Source: Chara braunii
Lineage: Eukaryota > Streptophyta > Charophyceae > Charales > Characeae
Assembly (NCBI GenBank): GCA_003427395.1
Contig: BFEA01000711.1
Coordinates: 403,523 to 454,460 of the forward strand
DNA length: 50,938 nucleotides
Direction of reading: 5' to 3'
The first letter of the stretch is position 1. Every line of letters begins with the position of its first letter. The notes under the pieces are model-generated. The model saw only the letters and a program-made list of their open reading frames with translations, made no database searches and was not told where the DNA came from. This document shows positions 32,868-44,373 of the stretch, piece after piece. The translations under genes were made by a program, and so were the position numbers.

Positions 32868-34873
32868 GTGGGGGAAGAGGGGGTGGATGACGTGGCCGAA
32901 GCGGAAGTGGAGGCGGTAGCAGCGGATGTGATAGCGATAGCGGCGTCGACGGCGGCACGTTGGGAGGTCTTGGTTTGGCATGGTGGCATGTGGAGATGGG
33001 GGGGACAATTCCTATTTACAAGAATAGAGCATCGTCAAGTGATTTAGCAATCAAGGTAGCAGAGAATCGCAGAGCAAGAATTAATTTTGAATAAATTAAT
33101 TTGAGTTTATTCGAAACTAATTCGAGAGTGTATTTTTCAAGAATATACAAAAGCGAAATTTTCAGGAATTTCCAAATGAAAAATAAAAGAATAACTAATT
33201 CCGAGAGAAATAAATTCTGACGAAATTTATTCGAATTTGTGTTCGGGGTAAAATTGTATAATTTCGAAAAGGGGTGATTAATTCCGAGTAAAAGAGATTA
33301 ATTCAGTTGTGAATTAATCGAGTTTAGTCAAAATTAATTAAGGAGTTCAGAGAAAAAAAAAAAGAGGACGTACTTTTGGAAAAAGAATTCCAAAAAAGAA
33401 TTGCGAAAAAGAATCTTTTGAATTTCAACAAAAATTGCAAAAAGGAATATATGAATGAAAGTACTGAGAAAAATAATTAATTAGAATTATCTTCGAATTC
33501 CCAAAAGAAATATCGAAAAATACTTTAATTAATTCTAACATATTTTCAAAACTTTCGAAAAATAATTAATTAATTTGAACGAAAAAAATTAATTCTAGAA
33601 TATTTTTGAATTATAAGAATTTTGAAAAGGAATTAATTAAAATGATTTTCGAATTTCGAAGATGAAATGCTGAGAAAGAATGCTTACTCCTATGTATTTT
33701 CAAAAATTTCGAAAAAGAAAGTATTTTTGAGAAAGAAATGTCGAGATAGTTGATTAAGTATTTTCGAATTTCCAAAAATTTGAAAATGAATTCTAAAAAA
33801 AAAATAATAATAATAATAAATAAAGGAATAAATGAGTTCTGATGTAAATCAAGGGCGGAGCGATCCTATCTCTGATTGAATGGGTGGTAGCGTGGTACGG
33901 GTAGATTATGATGATGATGATGATGGTAGGGGGGAAACGTGGGGGGGGGGGAAGTCGCGTGCGGGTTGCGCGTGGGAGGGAGGAAGGAGGGGGAAAGATC
34001 GCGCGAGGGAAGAAGCGCGTGGGCTAGAGGTAGCGGCGTGCGGGGATAGAGGTGCACGTGGTATCGCGCGGGAGGTGGGAAGAAGGTGGGGGAAGCAGGA
34101 ATGGGGTCGGGATCGGGGAGACAGGACGAAGGTGGGGGAAGCAGGCTCGAGATCGGGGAGATAGGAAGAAATGGGGGAGGGAGGCAAAAGGATCGCGCTG
34201 GGGGGAGAAGAAGATAGCGAGGGGGTCGGGAGTCAGGGGATCGTGCGGGGAATCGGGGTCGGGGAATCGGAGTTGGGAAGGGCTGGGGGGTTCCGTGTGG
34301 GGGATCGCGAAGTTGCGGGAGGGCGGAGAGTGGGATTGGGTAGGCAGCGGGGGGGAATAGCGAGAGGGAAGAGAGGTGGAGATGGCGCGTAGGAGGAAGG
34401 GGGAATTAAGACGAGGAAGAAGAAGACGAAGATGGAGGAATGACGACGACGACGAGGAGAAGGAAGAAGAACGGGGGGGAAGGAGGGTTGAAGAGGACGA
34501 GAAAGAACAAGAGTCGAGGGAGGAAAGGAGGAGGAGGAAGAAGGAGGAAAGGAAACGATGAGGACGACGACAAGGGAAAGAAGAAGAAGAAATGACGGGG
34601 GAGGAGGAAAAAAAGAAAGTTTATTGGTCACTTACCCGCACGTCGGCTTCAAGATCGGTGGCGTTGCAGCAGCGACGAGGGAGGCAGCGAGGTGCTGACA
34701 TGGCAATGGCGACGACGGCAGGTACGAGGCGCTGAAGTTGCAGCGATGACGACGACGAAGATGACGACGATGGCGATGATGTGGCAACGACGGCGACAAG
34801 GTCGATGGCGACGACGATGATGTGGCAACGACGGCGACAATGATGGAACAGGGCGGGAGGGAGGGCCGAAGCC
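32868..34873 (-). other. Leader of element Y: AT-rich then purine-rich; no gene seen
   Basis: Positions 33060-33850 are AT-rich, with many GAATTAATT and TTCGAA words. Positions 33850-34870 are purine-rich on the plus strand (CT-rich in the element's sense). ORFs in the purine-rich part are compositional. Confidence 0.65.
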
Positions 34874-34885
34874 GCTCCGATACCA
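34874..34885 (-). promoter_or_regulatory. Primer-binding site of element Y (iMet tRNA type)
   Basis: On the minus strand TGGTATCGGAGC follows the LTR end after one base. It differs by one base from TGGTATCAGAGC, the usual plant initiator-Met site. Confidence 0.85.
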
Positions 34886-34886
34886 G

Positions 34887-35405
34887 TGTGACGAGGCAGA
34901 GGCAGAGGCAGAGTAGTGAGGCTGAGGGAGAGAGAGGAGAGGGTGAGAGCACACACACACACTCACTCAACTCGGCGCAGACTCGACAAGACTCGACGAA
35001 CACATACACGAAGTGGTGAAGTCGCAAAGTCGCAGTCTTCGATTCCCGAACACAATGTCGAAGCAAGTCACACTGAAGCACAAGCACTGAGGCCGAAAAA
35101 TGAATGCTCGTACTGGGCTTCAGTCCGGTCTTAAGTACCAGACTCAAGTTCAGCCCGGAGGGCAGACGTGCCATTGCCTCAGGACTGAACTGAGAATCGA
35201 AAGTTCGAGTCTGGGCGCCAGAATGTCGGATGGCGCCAAGTGTCGAATCCGAAAGTGCCAAAGGAGGGATTTGAAAACGGGGGCCAACTACAGAGGACGC
35301 CAACAGTTAGAAACCGAAGAGCAGGAAATAAAAAAAAATAAAGTAGCTGGCTGGCGAGTGGGTACCTCGCGGACCAGGGAACGAGCCCTGGCTGAGTCCG
35401 TAACA
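34887..35405 (-). repeat. 5' LTR of element Y (519 bp)
   Basis: Read on the minus strand it begins TGTTACGGACTC and ends CTCGTCACA. It matches element X's 3' LTR and is followed by the primer-binding site. It interrupts a gypsy RT reading frame, with the N sequence ...VPKKEG ending at its start. Confidence 0.87.
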
Positions 35406-35530
35406 TCTCCCTCCTTTTTGGGGACGAAAAGAACAGGGGCTCCAAATGGGGATGAACTGGGCCTAATCCAACCCTTCTCGAGGAGCTCATCCAACTGCTT
35501 GCGGAGCTCCTCTAACTCCGTTGGGGACAT
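35406..35530 (-). pseudogene. Element N reverse transcriptase, N-terminal stub
   Basis: About 40 residues of the RT start: [36 protein letters not shown]. The next residues are encoded by element Y's LTR, so the RT is cut there. Element M continues at this point with the expected CIDYRGLN. Confidence 0.85.
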
Positions 35531-35721
35531 TCTGCAGATGGCTCCCTAAGGAGTCTTATTGCCAGACTCTATCTCGATGCGACGTTGGATCGGCCCGACA
35601 CTACTTCTGCAGGCGGCTGAGCTAAATCTGTAGACTCCTCCAACAGCTTGGCAATAGCATGATCTATGGGTTTCTCTTCTTTAGGCTCAGTGACAGGCCT
35701 AACATAGGCTACAAAAACCTA

Positions 35722-36180
35722 CTATTCTAATTGCTCCTTCTTTACCAAACGCGGGAACGCAGGAGCACTGAGACAGCAATGTGCTAGAGAGTTGTCTACT
35801 CTTGACACATGAAACAAGCGAGCATTCTTTACTTCGCCTGGTGGACTAGGGAGCCTACACTCGTGCTCTCTCAAGTGGAGTGTGACCCCTGCTGCCTCTC
35901 CCCAGTCCATTCCTAGGACCATGTCGAAAGGAAGGCTATCCTCTACGAGGAGAGTCAGGGGATGGAGAACCTTCTCCACCTTCCCATCCTTCTCTAGGTG
36001 AAAGTACGTCGGGACTCCCTCAATGTAATACTCGCATAGTGCGATTGTCTGTGAGGATACTAACCACGGGGTCTTCTTAACTTTTGGACCTTCAGATTTA
36101 ACTTTAGTTTCTCCAGCCCACTGTCTATAAGGGCCCCTACTCTTCCTCTAAAGACCTCTACATCTACTAAGACTAGCTAT
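35722..36180 (-). pseudogene. Element N aspartic protease (broken)
   Basis: The open part (35722-35979) has LPFDMVLGMDWGEAAG, the C-terminal protease motif. Upstream, around 36120-36160, the active-site start PLIDSG is present, but the following stretch found in M (ATRSYISRKTLQ) is missing, so a small deletion removes the residues after the catalytic triad. Confidence 0.7.
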
Positions 36181-36463
36181 CATTTTGCCTCCTCCTTCAT
36201 CTTGGCCCAGGCAGGCATCCTCTCCTTCAACTCTTCTGCCACGCCTGTGAGGGAAGTGCCTAGCGAGACTCTAACACCAGCAGTCTCTGGACAGCTAGCT
36301 AGGCACTGGCCAGCAACCGTTGCCATAGGCACATGTGGTTTGGGAGTTTCTATATGGTGCGCGCACTCTTCTCCACATGGTTTAGGGATAGGGGCAGTTG
36401 CAACCCCTACCGACAGTTGCCTTTTGTTGCCTGTGCAGCAAACCGGGCTTCTCTATATTTGGG

Positions 36464-38393
36464 GCAATACTTTATGATATGGCCCGGATCACCGCAATAA
36501 ATGCACTGATCCTGGTCTATTCACCTTTGCCACATAAATCTTCCCAAGGCCTGCCCTGTGGCAGACCAGGGTGCCATCCACCCCTCCTAGGTGATCGATT
36601 GAAACTAGAGCGGTTTTGCGGGGGACCTTGACCTCTGCCTCCCGCTTGGCCGCCTCCTTTACCACCAACCCCATGATCGCCCTGTCCTCGACCATTGGAA
36701 GCCTGGCCCTTTTGGCCCCGGGGTTCTCCTCTACCCTGCGGCCTCCCCCCAGCCACGAGAGCGACGTAAGTCCTACCCTAACTATCGCCACTATCTTCTT
36801 CCTCTAGGCCTCACTCTATCTGCTCATAGGGGACCTGTTCCATACCACCCTCATCTAATGTAAGGATCAGGTGATCTTTGCCCTTAACCTGACTCGAGAT
36901 GGTACGGCCTTTCCACTTCTTCTTTTATCAAGGTCCTTATGCCAGAAAGTGGAAAATGACATGGATTGCGCTTCAAACACCACCACTTCCCTACTCAAAG
37001 TATCGTAGGTCATGGTAGACTCTCTACTCTTCTCAAAGAAGTGCCGCACAACGCTCGGGCCTGGCACGGTAAAACAAGTTGACCTACTGGGTCTCGGTTA
37101 CCCCATGGTCAGGGACGGCGACCAACTTATCCATAACGCCGTTGAGTGCTCTAACACTCCTCCAATGGCGGGAATGAATCGTTTGCAGTTTGTCAGAAGC
37201 TCTAACGCTTCGTGTGACATCTGCAAACCTTTCATGCAACAACTTGAAAAACTCACTGCGAAGGGTGATTGCAGAATAGGCAACCATATCGTTATTGCAC
37301 TTAGTGGCGCGACAAAGCGACCGGGCGAGGGTCGTTGCTTCGTCCCTGAGCGCATGGAAGGCTATGAGAACATGTTCGTCGGGAGATATCTTTTGAAGAT
37401 GCACGTAGGAGTTCACATTTGCCTCCCAGTTATCGAAGTTCTCTTCCCTCTTCCCACTGTAGGAATCAGGGAACTTCACTTTAACAGGATCCCTAGGGGA
37501 CGAGCTTCTTCCTCTCTTGGTGCAGGCAACTTTGCGCCTTCTATGGCACTTGTGCAGAATCGCTTTGTGCCCTCTAACCTCGTCTGTACTTCTGAGCCCA
37601 CGTGCATTAACATTTCGTGTGCGAACTCCTGAAACCCCAATTGTATCGATCACACGGCTATATCCTGACTCCTTCCAAATTGGTACTGCTCCTCCTGAGC
37701 CTGCGCCAGGCGTTCTATGTTTCTCGCCATCACTTCCATTTCTCCCTGCCAACCCGCCTGTGCCTCCATCTGCACCCTTAGTTGTTTCACCTCCTCTAGT
37801 TCTTTTGCCGCCTTACTTGCCGCCTCCATCCTCTTCTTCCTTTCCCTGGTTAGACACGGCTTCCATAACAACTTTTTCCCCTCCTCTATTGTCTGTCGTT
37901 TGAGAGGATCTTCCTCGGCTTCTAACTCCTTAACAACCGCCTCCTGTTCTTCCCTGGGAACATACAACATCGCCCCCTCCTCTTCTCCTAGAGAAAGTCT
38001 AGCAACCCATTCAAAGACCTTCTTCTCCAGCCAGGAATCCCCCTTCTTCGTACCACTTGACTCTGCTCTTTCCCTGATACTTCTTCGAATCAGGGGTACT
38101 TCTTCTTCCCCCTTTTTCTCTTCTTCTTCTTCTTCTACCTCCACCGCTTTCACCTTTTCTTCCTCTTCCTTTTTCAACCTCTCTAACTCTTCCTCCAACT
38201 TCTTCTTTTTCGCGGCCTGCTCCTGCAATAAGGCCAACTTCTTAGCCTGCTTTACAACCTCCTTCTTCTCCTTCTTGGCCTTCTGCTCAGCCAGGATTCT
38301 CTCAGCCTCCTCCTCCTGCTCCTTGGTGTAGGGAGTGGTACTAACGCCACCCCTTGTCTCTAGTCTACACGTGAAAGTGTTCCAAAATCCCAA
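36464..38393 (-). pseudogene. gag: Element N Gag (in fragments)
   Basis: The N-terminal block (37650-38393) is a long Lys/Glu-rich coiled coil with runs of Glu. It is followed by the Gag core (37084-37500): VKFPDSYSGKREENFDNW, then HALRDEATTLARSL and FFKLLHERFADV. An Arg/Gly/Gln-rich RNA-binding stretch (36517-36756) precedes a perfect CCHC zinc knuckle, CIYCGDPGHIIKYC (36464-36505). Frames change at about 37650, 37085 and 36870. The order and sequence match element M. Confidence 0.82.
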
Positions 38394-39114
38394 GGGAAAG
38401 AGGAGACGTCAGAGGGTCCCCCTGAGGGAGAACCCAACGAGCAGACCGTACATAGGGTAGTCATCCATGGTGTCCGGTGCACGACAAACCTACCCACTCG
38501 ACTGACTGACTGACTGTCTAAGGACCAAAGAGTCTTACCCTTCGATCCAGCCAGGTTACCACGGCCGACGACACCACTGTCCTTTACAATCCAGACCCAG
38601 ATGCCCAGCACCTGCGATCAATCCCAGCCGACTGTCTCTCTGGTTCAGAACCTTGTCAACTATGGTCACTAGCCTGGACCTACTTCTAAGTTGTCACTAC
38701 AGGACTTCAACGCTGATCAGGAGGCATTTAAGGAGATCCCCCGTAACTCCTCAGGAGTTATTTAACGTCGCAAATAGGACGACGCGATCAGCAAGTCCTC
38801 AGCCCACAACTCGGATTTTGGGCCTACCATGCCACATTGGGCATCCCGCCGGTTTGTACTAGTCCTTGGGAGAGTTCGTGTCCTCCGGGTCAATCAGTCA
38901 GTCGTCAGACACGGCCTTTAGCCCTACTCAGCCCGTGTGGGTTTGGTCAACAAAGCTCTACATCCTCATACACAAAGTTCCTAACACCTAGACAGAAGAG
39001 ACCCAATGCAGAAAGAAGAGACAGACAGACTCAACAAGTACCATGGGGTGACTGCACATCCATAGGGCGAGGGAATAGGCTAAAGGCTTGGCGAGAATAT
39101 ACCAACTCCAGCTT

Positions 39115-39250
39115 GGTCAAACTCGTGGTCAACAGCCCCGGTCAACGCCTTAGTCAACACTTGGTCAACCCCTCAGTCAACGCCTCGGTCAACACCTCGG
39201 TCAACACCTGGTCAACACCTTGGTCAACCCTGGTCAACGCCTTGGTCAAT
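39115..39250 (-). repeat. Minisatellite of 12 TTGAC(C/T) cores in element N leader
   Basis: On the plus strand (A/G)GTCAA occurs twelve times at intervals of about 10-12 bp. In the element's sense this is TTGACC/T, the core of the W-box bound by plant WRKY factors. Element M has a shorter version at 48500-48590. Confidence 0.8.
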
Positions 39251-39545
39251 ATCCAACTTGGCTATGGTTGCCGACCCTTCCCCTTCCTTCAACCTTCACT
39301 TCTCTTTTCCCCTCCTTTCTTCTTTCTCACTTTCTTTCTCCTTCACCCCGACTATGGCTCCTTTCTCCTTTGTCGTCCCTCCTTCCTCTTCCTCAGCTAT
39401 GGCTTCTCTTTCTTCCTTCGTCTCTCCTCCCTTCTCCTTTACTTCACCTTCTTCCTACTTGGTAACCCTGTGTCCGAGCTTCGGCGGTTATGGCGGCCAC
39501 CTCCTGTCTTGGACCGCACAAACAATCGAAGCGGTTATGGCGGCC

Positions 39546-39697
39546 NNNNNNNNNNNNNNNNNNNNNNNNNNNNNNNNNNNNNNNNNNNNNNNNNNNNNNN
39601 NNNNNNNNNNNNNNNNNNNNNNNNNNNNNNNNNNNNNNNNNNNNNNNNNNNNNNNNNNNNNNNNNNNNNNNNNNNNNNNNNNNNNNNNNNNNNNNNN
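39546..39697. other. Assembly gap (152 N), probably a CT microsatellite
   Basis: The base run right after the gap is CTCTCTCTCTTCGTCGTTG. Element M has a (CT)n tract followed by the same kind of sequence at 48830-48890, so the gap probably hides that microsatellite. Confidence 0.97.
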
Positions 39698-39864
39698 CTC
39701 TCTCTCTTCGTCGTTGTCTTCTTTGCAGGTACGCGGCACCTCCTTCCACAGAGCAGCTATGGCGGACTTCTCTTCTCCGATGGTGCACCTCGGCTATGGC
39801 GCCTAACTGGCGCGCGTCTCCTTCCCGCTGGCAACGACGATGGCGTGTGGGATAACGGGAACCA

Positions 39865-39876
39865 GCTCCGATACCA
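39865..39876 (-). promoter_or_regulatory. Primer-binding site of element N (iMet tRNA type)
   Basis: TGGTATCGGAGC on the minus strand, one base after the LTR end. It has the same single difference from the plant consensus as element Y. Confidence 0.85.
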
Positions 39877-39877
39877 A

Positions 39878-40843
39878 TGCAATCAGACTCGCTTTCTTCA
39901 TTGCTTCACATACATGCAAACAGATGGCAACTCACACTGGCGCCAAGCGCCAACTAAAAGCTCAGAGATATAGAAGTCGAGAACACAGTTCGGATGCAAA
40001 CCAAGTTCAACAGGCTATGGTGCATCAGCGCCCGTACATCCCAACTTTTGTCACTCTGCCCAACACCACAGTTCGCACATACTCAACTCTGGATCACCCT
40101 GAATACCCCACACACATTCCCTGTATCACACACTCGTACACACACACTAACTCCTAACACTAGCTATGGCGGCTACGGCCGCCGGCTACTACTGCCTATG
40201 GATACTCTGCCTTTCTTCAGCCCACTTCGACTTCGGGCAACCTGCAGACCACCTCGCACAAGACGCTGGGGCAGTGCTTCCGCATGGCTTACGCACCGAA
40301 CAAATAAATAGCTGGGCGCTGCCTCTTGATTTATACTTTTCTAAGTCGTTGGTCTGCCCTTTTCCACCGGGCCCATGGTGTACACAGTCCCTCATGGTAC
40401 TTGCTGATTGTGCAAAGTGAGACTGGGACTGGGTACCGTTGACTAAGCGAAGTTGGACTCACCACTTGCCCGCTTGCCTCTGACTAAACGTGAGGAACCC
40501 TCGAAAGGCCACTTATGGACCTTACGGAAGTCTGTGGACTTGACCTTTCGGGATTGTAGCGGCTACGACCTTGACCTTTCAGGACTGTAGCAGCTACAAC
40601 CTTCACCTTTCAGAAACGCTACAGCTACGGCCTCTACACAACTATGACCCCTACTCGACATACCTACAGATCGAACCCCTACAACTACAAAGACCTACGA
40701 CAGACAACAGCCAACTACCAAAACATAGGTCGCAGGTTCAAACACTCAGGGTTCAACTCGATACTGTACACGGTTAAGGTAAGACCTGGGGATCGAGCTT
40801 CTGGGGCCCGCATCTGTGACTGCGAAAGGTGAAAACCGTGTCA
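39878..40843 (-). repeat. 5' LTR of element N (966 bp)
   Basis: On the plus strand it runs from TGCAATCAGACTCGC to GAAAACCGTGTCA. It is closely similar to both LTRs of element M. Confidence 0.87.
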
Positions 40844-40963
40844 CCAGACCCCAACACTGTGAGCACATGTGTGTGCATGTGGGTGCATGTCCTTTTTTTT
40901 TTTTTTTTTTTTTAATGCTCCAATCTATTCGTCCAGTCTCATTTCTGAAGAGCCCCTACGGAT
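40844..40963. other. Short spacer between elements N and M, with poly-T
   Basis: 120 bp separate two LTR ends. It contains TGTG-rich sequence and a T run at 40892-40913. It ends in GGAT (40960-40963), the target duplication of element M. Confidence 0.7.
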
Positions 40964-42067
40964 TGCAATCAGACTCGCTTCTTCTTACGTCGCATACATG
41001 CCAACAGATGACAATCCATACTGGCGCTTTGCGCCCACACAAAGCACAGAGATGTTCAAGGTGAGAACACAGTTCGGATACAAACTCGCTTCAACCAGCT
41101 ATCGCGATTGATCACCCAACTTCCTTCCCAACTTAGTATTCTCGGTCACTGTTCACACACACACTCACACTCGACTCCGGATCTCCCTGAATACCCCACG
41201 CACACACTCTCTGTAGCACACCCACACTCTGACTCGCTAACAACTAACTCTACCCTAAGACGGCTATGGTCGCTCACCACCACTGACTATGGCGCTCTAT
41301 CTTCCTCACTGCCCACTTCGACCTCGGGCTTCTGCAAAGTTGCAAACCACCTCGCACAAGCTGCTCAGGCAGCGCTTCCGCATGGCTTACGCAGGAACGA
41401 ATGATGGCTGGACGCTGCCTCTTGATTTATACTTCTGTAAGTCGCTGGTCTGCCCTTTTCCACCGGGCCCATGGTGCACACAATCCCTCATGGTACTTGC
41501 TGACTGTACAAAGTGAGACTGGGACTGGGTACCGCTGACTAAGTGAAGCTGGACTCACCACTTGCCCACTTGCCTCTGGCCTGCTGTGTATAACACGAGA
41601 AGAAACTTGAAAGGCCACTTTCGGACCTTTCGGAAGTTTACGGACTTGGCCTTTCAGGACTGTAGCAGCTACGACACTTGCCTCTGGTCTGCTGTGTATA
41701 ACGTGAGAAGAAACTTGAAAGGCCACTTCCGGACCTTTCGGAAGTTTACGAAGTTGGCCTTTCAGGACTGTAGCAGCTACGACCTTGACCTTGTAGGACT
41801 GTAGCAGCTACGACCTTGACCTTTCAGAACTACAACAACTATGACCCCTATGGGGGTATGACCCCTACTTCGACAAGTCTAAGGTTGAAGACCCGACAAC
41901 TACTCAGACCTACGACATACAACTTTCAAGTACTACCACACAGGTCACGGTTCAAGACTTACAGGGTCGACTTGATACTGTACACAAGTAAGGTAAGGTG
42001 AGGGTGAGGTCCGGGGATCAAGCCCTGGGATCCGCAGCTGTGTCTGCAAAAGGTGATAACCGTTTCA
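40964..42067 (-). repeat. 3' LTR of element M (1104 bp)
   Basis: It starts TGCAATCAGACTCGC and ends AACCGTTTCA (plus strand). It is 146 bp longer than the 5' LTR, mainly because of a 108-bp tandem duplication (41568-41675 and 41676-41783). In the element's sense a purine-rich GGCCGGTGGGAG precedes it as a likely polypurine tract. Confidence 0.88.
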
Positions 42068-42089
42068 CTCCCACCGGCCTAAATTCGAG

Positions 42090-43305
42090 GTCCTCCGATG
42101 CTGTCAATTACCCCTACATACTGTTATGAAGACATCTTCACCTACAATGCCGTCAATGTCGTACCTTCCATTCATGTCCAGAGGGGTCATGGACCTCCGT
42201 GATGGAAACTGATGACTTGTGGTACAAGGCAGCAACTTTGACGCATGAAACACCGGGTAGGTGTGGAGCTGCGCTGGAATTTTGATTGTGTACCAGTGTC
42301 CATCCTCCCCGCCCGTGATTTCTAAGACTGGCCACGGTCCTTAGTATGCACGCAGTAACTTTTGTGAGATGTTCTCCTCAGGAGCAAACTCTTTGGACTT
42401 GACCCAGATTAAGTCGTCTACTTGAAACTGCGATGGGCGATGGTGCCTATTGGCTTGCTCTATCATTCTATGCTGGGCCTTTCTAAGGTTCTCTGTGACG
42501 GTAGCAATCTCCTTTTCATATTGTAGTGCAAACTCCCTAGTACCGGGCGGTAGCCTTTGAATCTGATCACGGTTCAGTCCCTCAAACGGTCTACGCGGTC
42601 TAAAGGACTTATGTAACTCGTTGGAAGTGCCACAAGTCGCTAAGTGCACACTGTTATTGTATGCGCTGGCTACCTTTGAAAGCATCTCATCCCAGTTAAG
42701 CTGATCAGGTCTAATATACATTCTAAGAACTTGCTGCAGGATTTTGTTCATCTGTTCAATCTGACCGTTAGTCTCAGGATGACGGCCTGATGACATTAAC
42801 AAGCTAGAGCCATAGACTCTCATCAATTCCTGTCAGTTTTGACTGGTGAACCTGGTATCTCTGTCGCTAACTATTGACAGCGGGAGACCATGCTCACTGA
42901 CCCAATGATCAAAGAACTTATCTATAACTAAATCTGTCCGTGCCTCTGTGGGTAAACGAACAAAGACTGCATATTTACTAAATCTATCAACTATAACCAT
43001 GACTTGGCTCTTGTCATGCCTCCTCTTGACCCCGACATCCATAAAGTCAATGGACACAAAATCTCCGGGTCCTACGGGAATAGGCAAGGGTCTGAGAAGA
43101 CCCAGAGGGGCTCGCGTTTTATTTCGCTGACACACCTTACAAATGCGTACATATTCTATGTAGCCAACCTTCATGTCAGGCCAAGTATACGCACATATAA
43201 GGTTGGCTAACGTCTTCTGCCAACCAACATGGCCCTCTGAGTCGTGGCATTCCCCTAAGATCAAACTACGGATCTCTTCACTACTGGAAACGTATAAGCG
43301 CTCAA
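42090..43305 (-). pseudogene. Element M integrase (two main fragments)
   Basis: The zinc domain is intact in pattern: ECHDSEGHVG then CKVCQRNK (43100-43260). The catalytic core has SIDFMDVG (first D) and VSDRDTRFTS (second D), then a TGA near 42838 where this family has Trp (TGG to TGA). The second fragment (42341-42826) holds HPETNGQIEQMN (E) and the C-terminal DLIWVKSKEF. After a TAA at 42341-42343 come GPWPVLEI and FHASKL, then a short tail near 42150 with DIDGIV. No clear chromodomain is visible, unlike elements 1 and X. Integrase would insert the element cDNA. Confidence 0.83.
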
Positions 43306-44373
43306 CTACGTTAGTCTTCTCAAACAGTAAGCCATCTGCAGTGTGGCAATCCGGTTCAGTCTCTGGATCCTGACTCTTTTGAGGAGATCGTTGTAAATAG
43401 GGTCCTGCGCATAGGCTTCCTTAACTTTCTGTTGGAGGTCTCTCCCTATGTCCAGATAATGAACTATCGCTTCAAAGTAATCAGCTCTTCTACTTAGAGC
43501 GTCGGCGACTACATTATACTTCCCTTTAACCGGCTTGAGTTCAAAGTCAAACTGATCTATAAGCTTAGGTGTCATCTTGGCCTGCGTCTTCAGCCACCTC
43601 AATGTCTCGTGGTCTGAATACACTTTGAAGTGCCTCCCAAGCAAGTAATGCTTCCAGTGATCTAGTGCCTGCCTGAGAGCGTAGAGTTCCCTCTCATAGG
43701 TAGATGTTGCTACCTTCTCTGAAGGCATCCTAGCATACATGAACGCTACGGGTTTATAGCCATTTCCATCATCTTGCTGTAGCACAAGACCTATACCATA
43801 CTGACTTGCGTCAGTGGTGACGACAAAAGGCAAAGACGAATCGGCTACCTTGCGGACTGGATACTCTATCAAGGCCCTTTTTAACTTCTTTAGGGCCGAC
43901 ATATAGTCTCTATCCCACTCCCAGATTGCTTCTTTCTTCAACAACCTGCGAAGGGGTGCGGTGATAGTGGAGAAGTTCCTCACGAACTTCCTGCAATAGT
44001 TAGCTAGGCCTAAGAGCGACCGCAATTCCGTCAATGTGCGGGGCGTTGGCCAATCTCTGATCGTTGTTATCTTACTGTCCTCAGACTTTATGCCATCTCC
44101 ATCTAAGACGTGGACCAAGTATAAGACTTGTGTCTTGGCCCACTCACACTTCTTCGCGTTGATCTTGAAGTTAGCTTCTCTCTGCTTCTCCAAGACCTGC
44201 CTCAAATGACCCTCATGCTCTTGAAGGGTCTTACTAAACACTAAAATATCATATACGCCTAAGAACGACCGCAATTTCGTCAATGTGCGGGGCGTTGGCC
44301 AATCTCTGATCACTGTTATCTTACTGTCCTCAGGCTTTATGCCATCTCCATCTAAGACGTGGCCCAAGTACAA
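43306..44373 (-). pseudogene. Element M RT connection and RNase H
   Basis: After a duplicated RT segment comes LRSLLGLANYCRKFVRNF (about 43980), the RT thumb/connection, then RNase H with TTDASQYGIG, YERELYAL, YSDHETLRW and YNVVADALSRR. All four acidic residues are present. The tail leads into the integrase linker. The ORF is open over 355 codons, but its first ~80 codons are the second copy of the duplicated RT segment. Confidence 0.85.

Larger units (their letters stand above)
32278..35405 (-). mobile_element. Element Y: 5' part of an X-family element, minus strand
   Basis: From right to left: 5' LTR, primer-binding site, a 2-kb leader and the start of gag, which is cut at 32277/32278 by element X. 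Y shares LTR, leader and gag-start similarity with X, so both belong to one family. Y itself interrupts element N's RT at 35405/35406. Everything downstream of the Y gag start lies beyond X's left end, outside the window. Confidence 0.8.
35406..40843 (-). mobile_element. Element N: 5' part of an M-family Ty3/gypsy element
   Basis: From right to left: 5' LTR (39878-40843), primer-binding site, leader with a TTGACC array and an N gap, gag, PR, and the first codons of RT, where element Y is inserted. Each part has a closely similar counterpart in element M. The rest of N would lie beyond element Y's far end, outside the window. Confidence 0.82.

Noticed and set aside
34052-34631. Several Arg/Glu- or Pro/Ser-rich ORFs on both strands
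   Set aside because: They arise from purine-rich simple sequence in the leader of element Y, with no domain or conservation sign.
38837-39973. A 378-codon plus-strand ORF
   Set aside because: It runs antisense through element N's leader and across an N gap, and its content is CT-rich and W-box repeat sequence.
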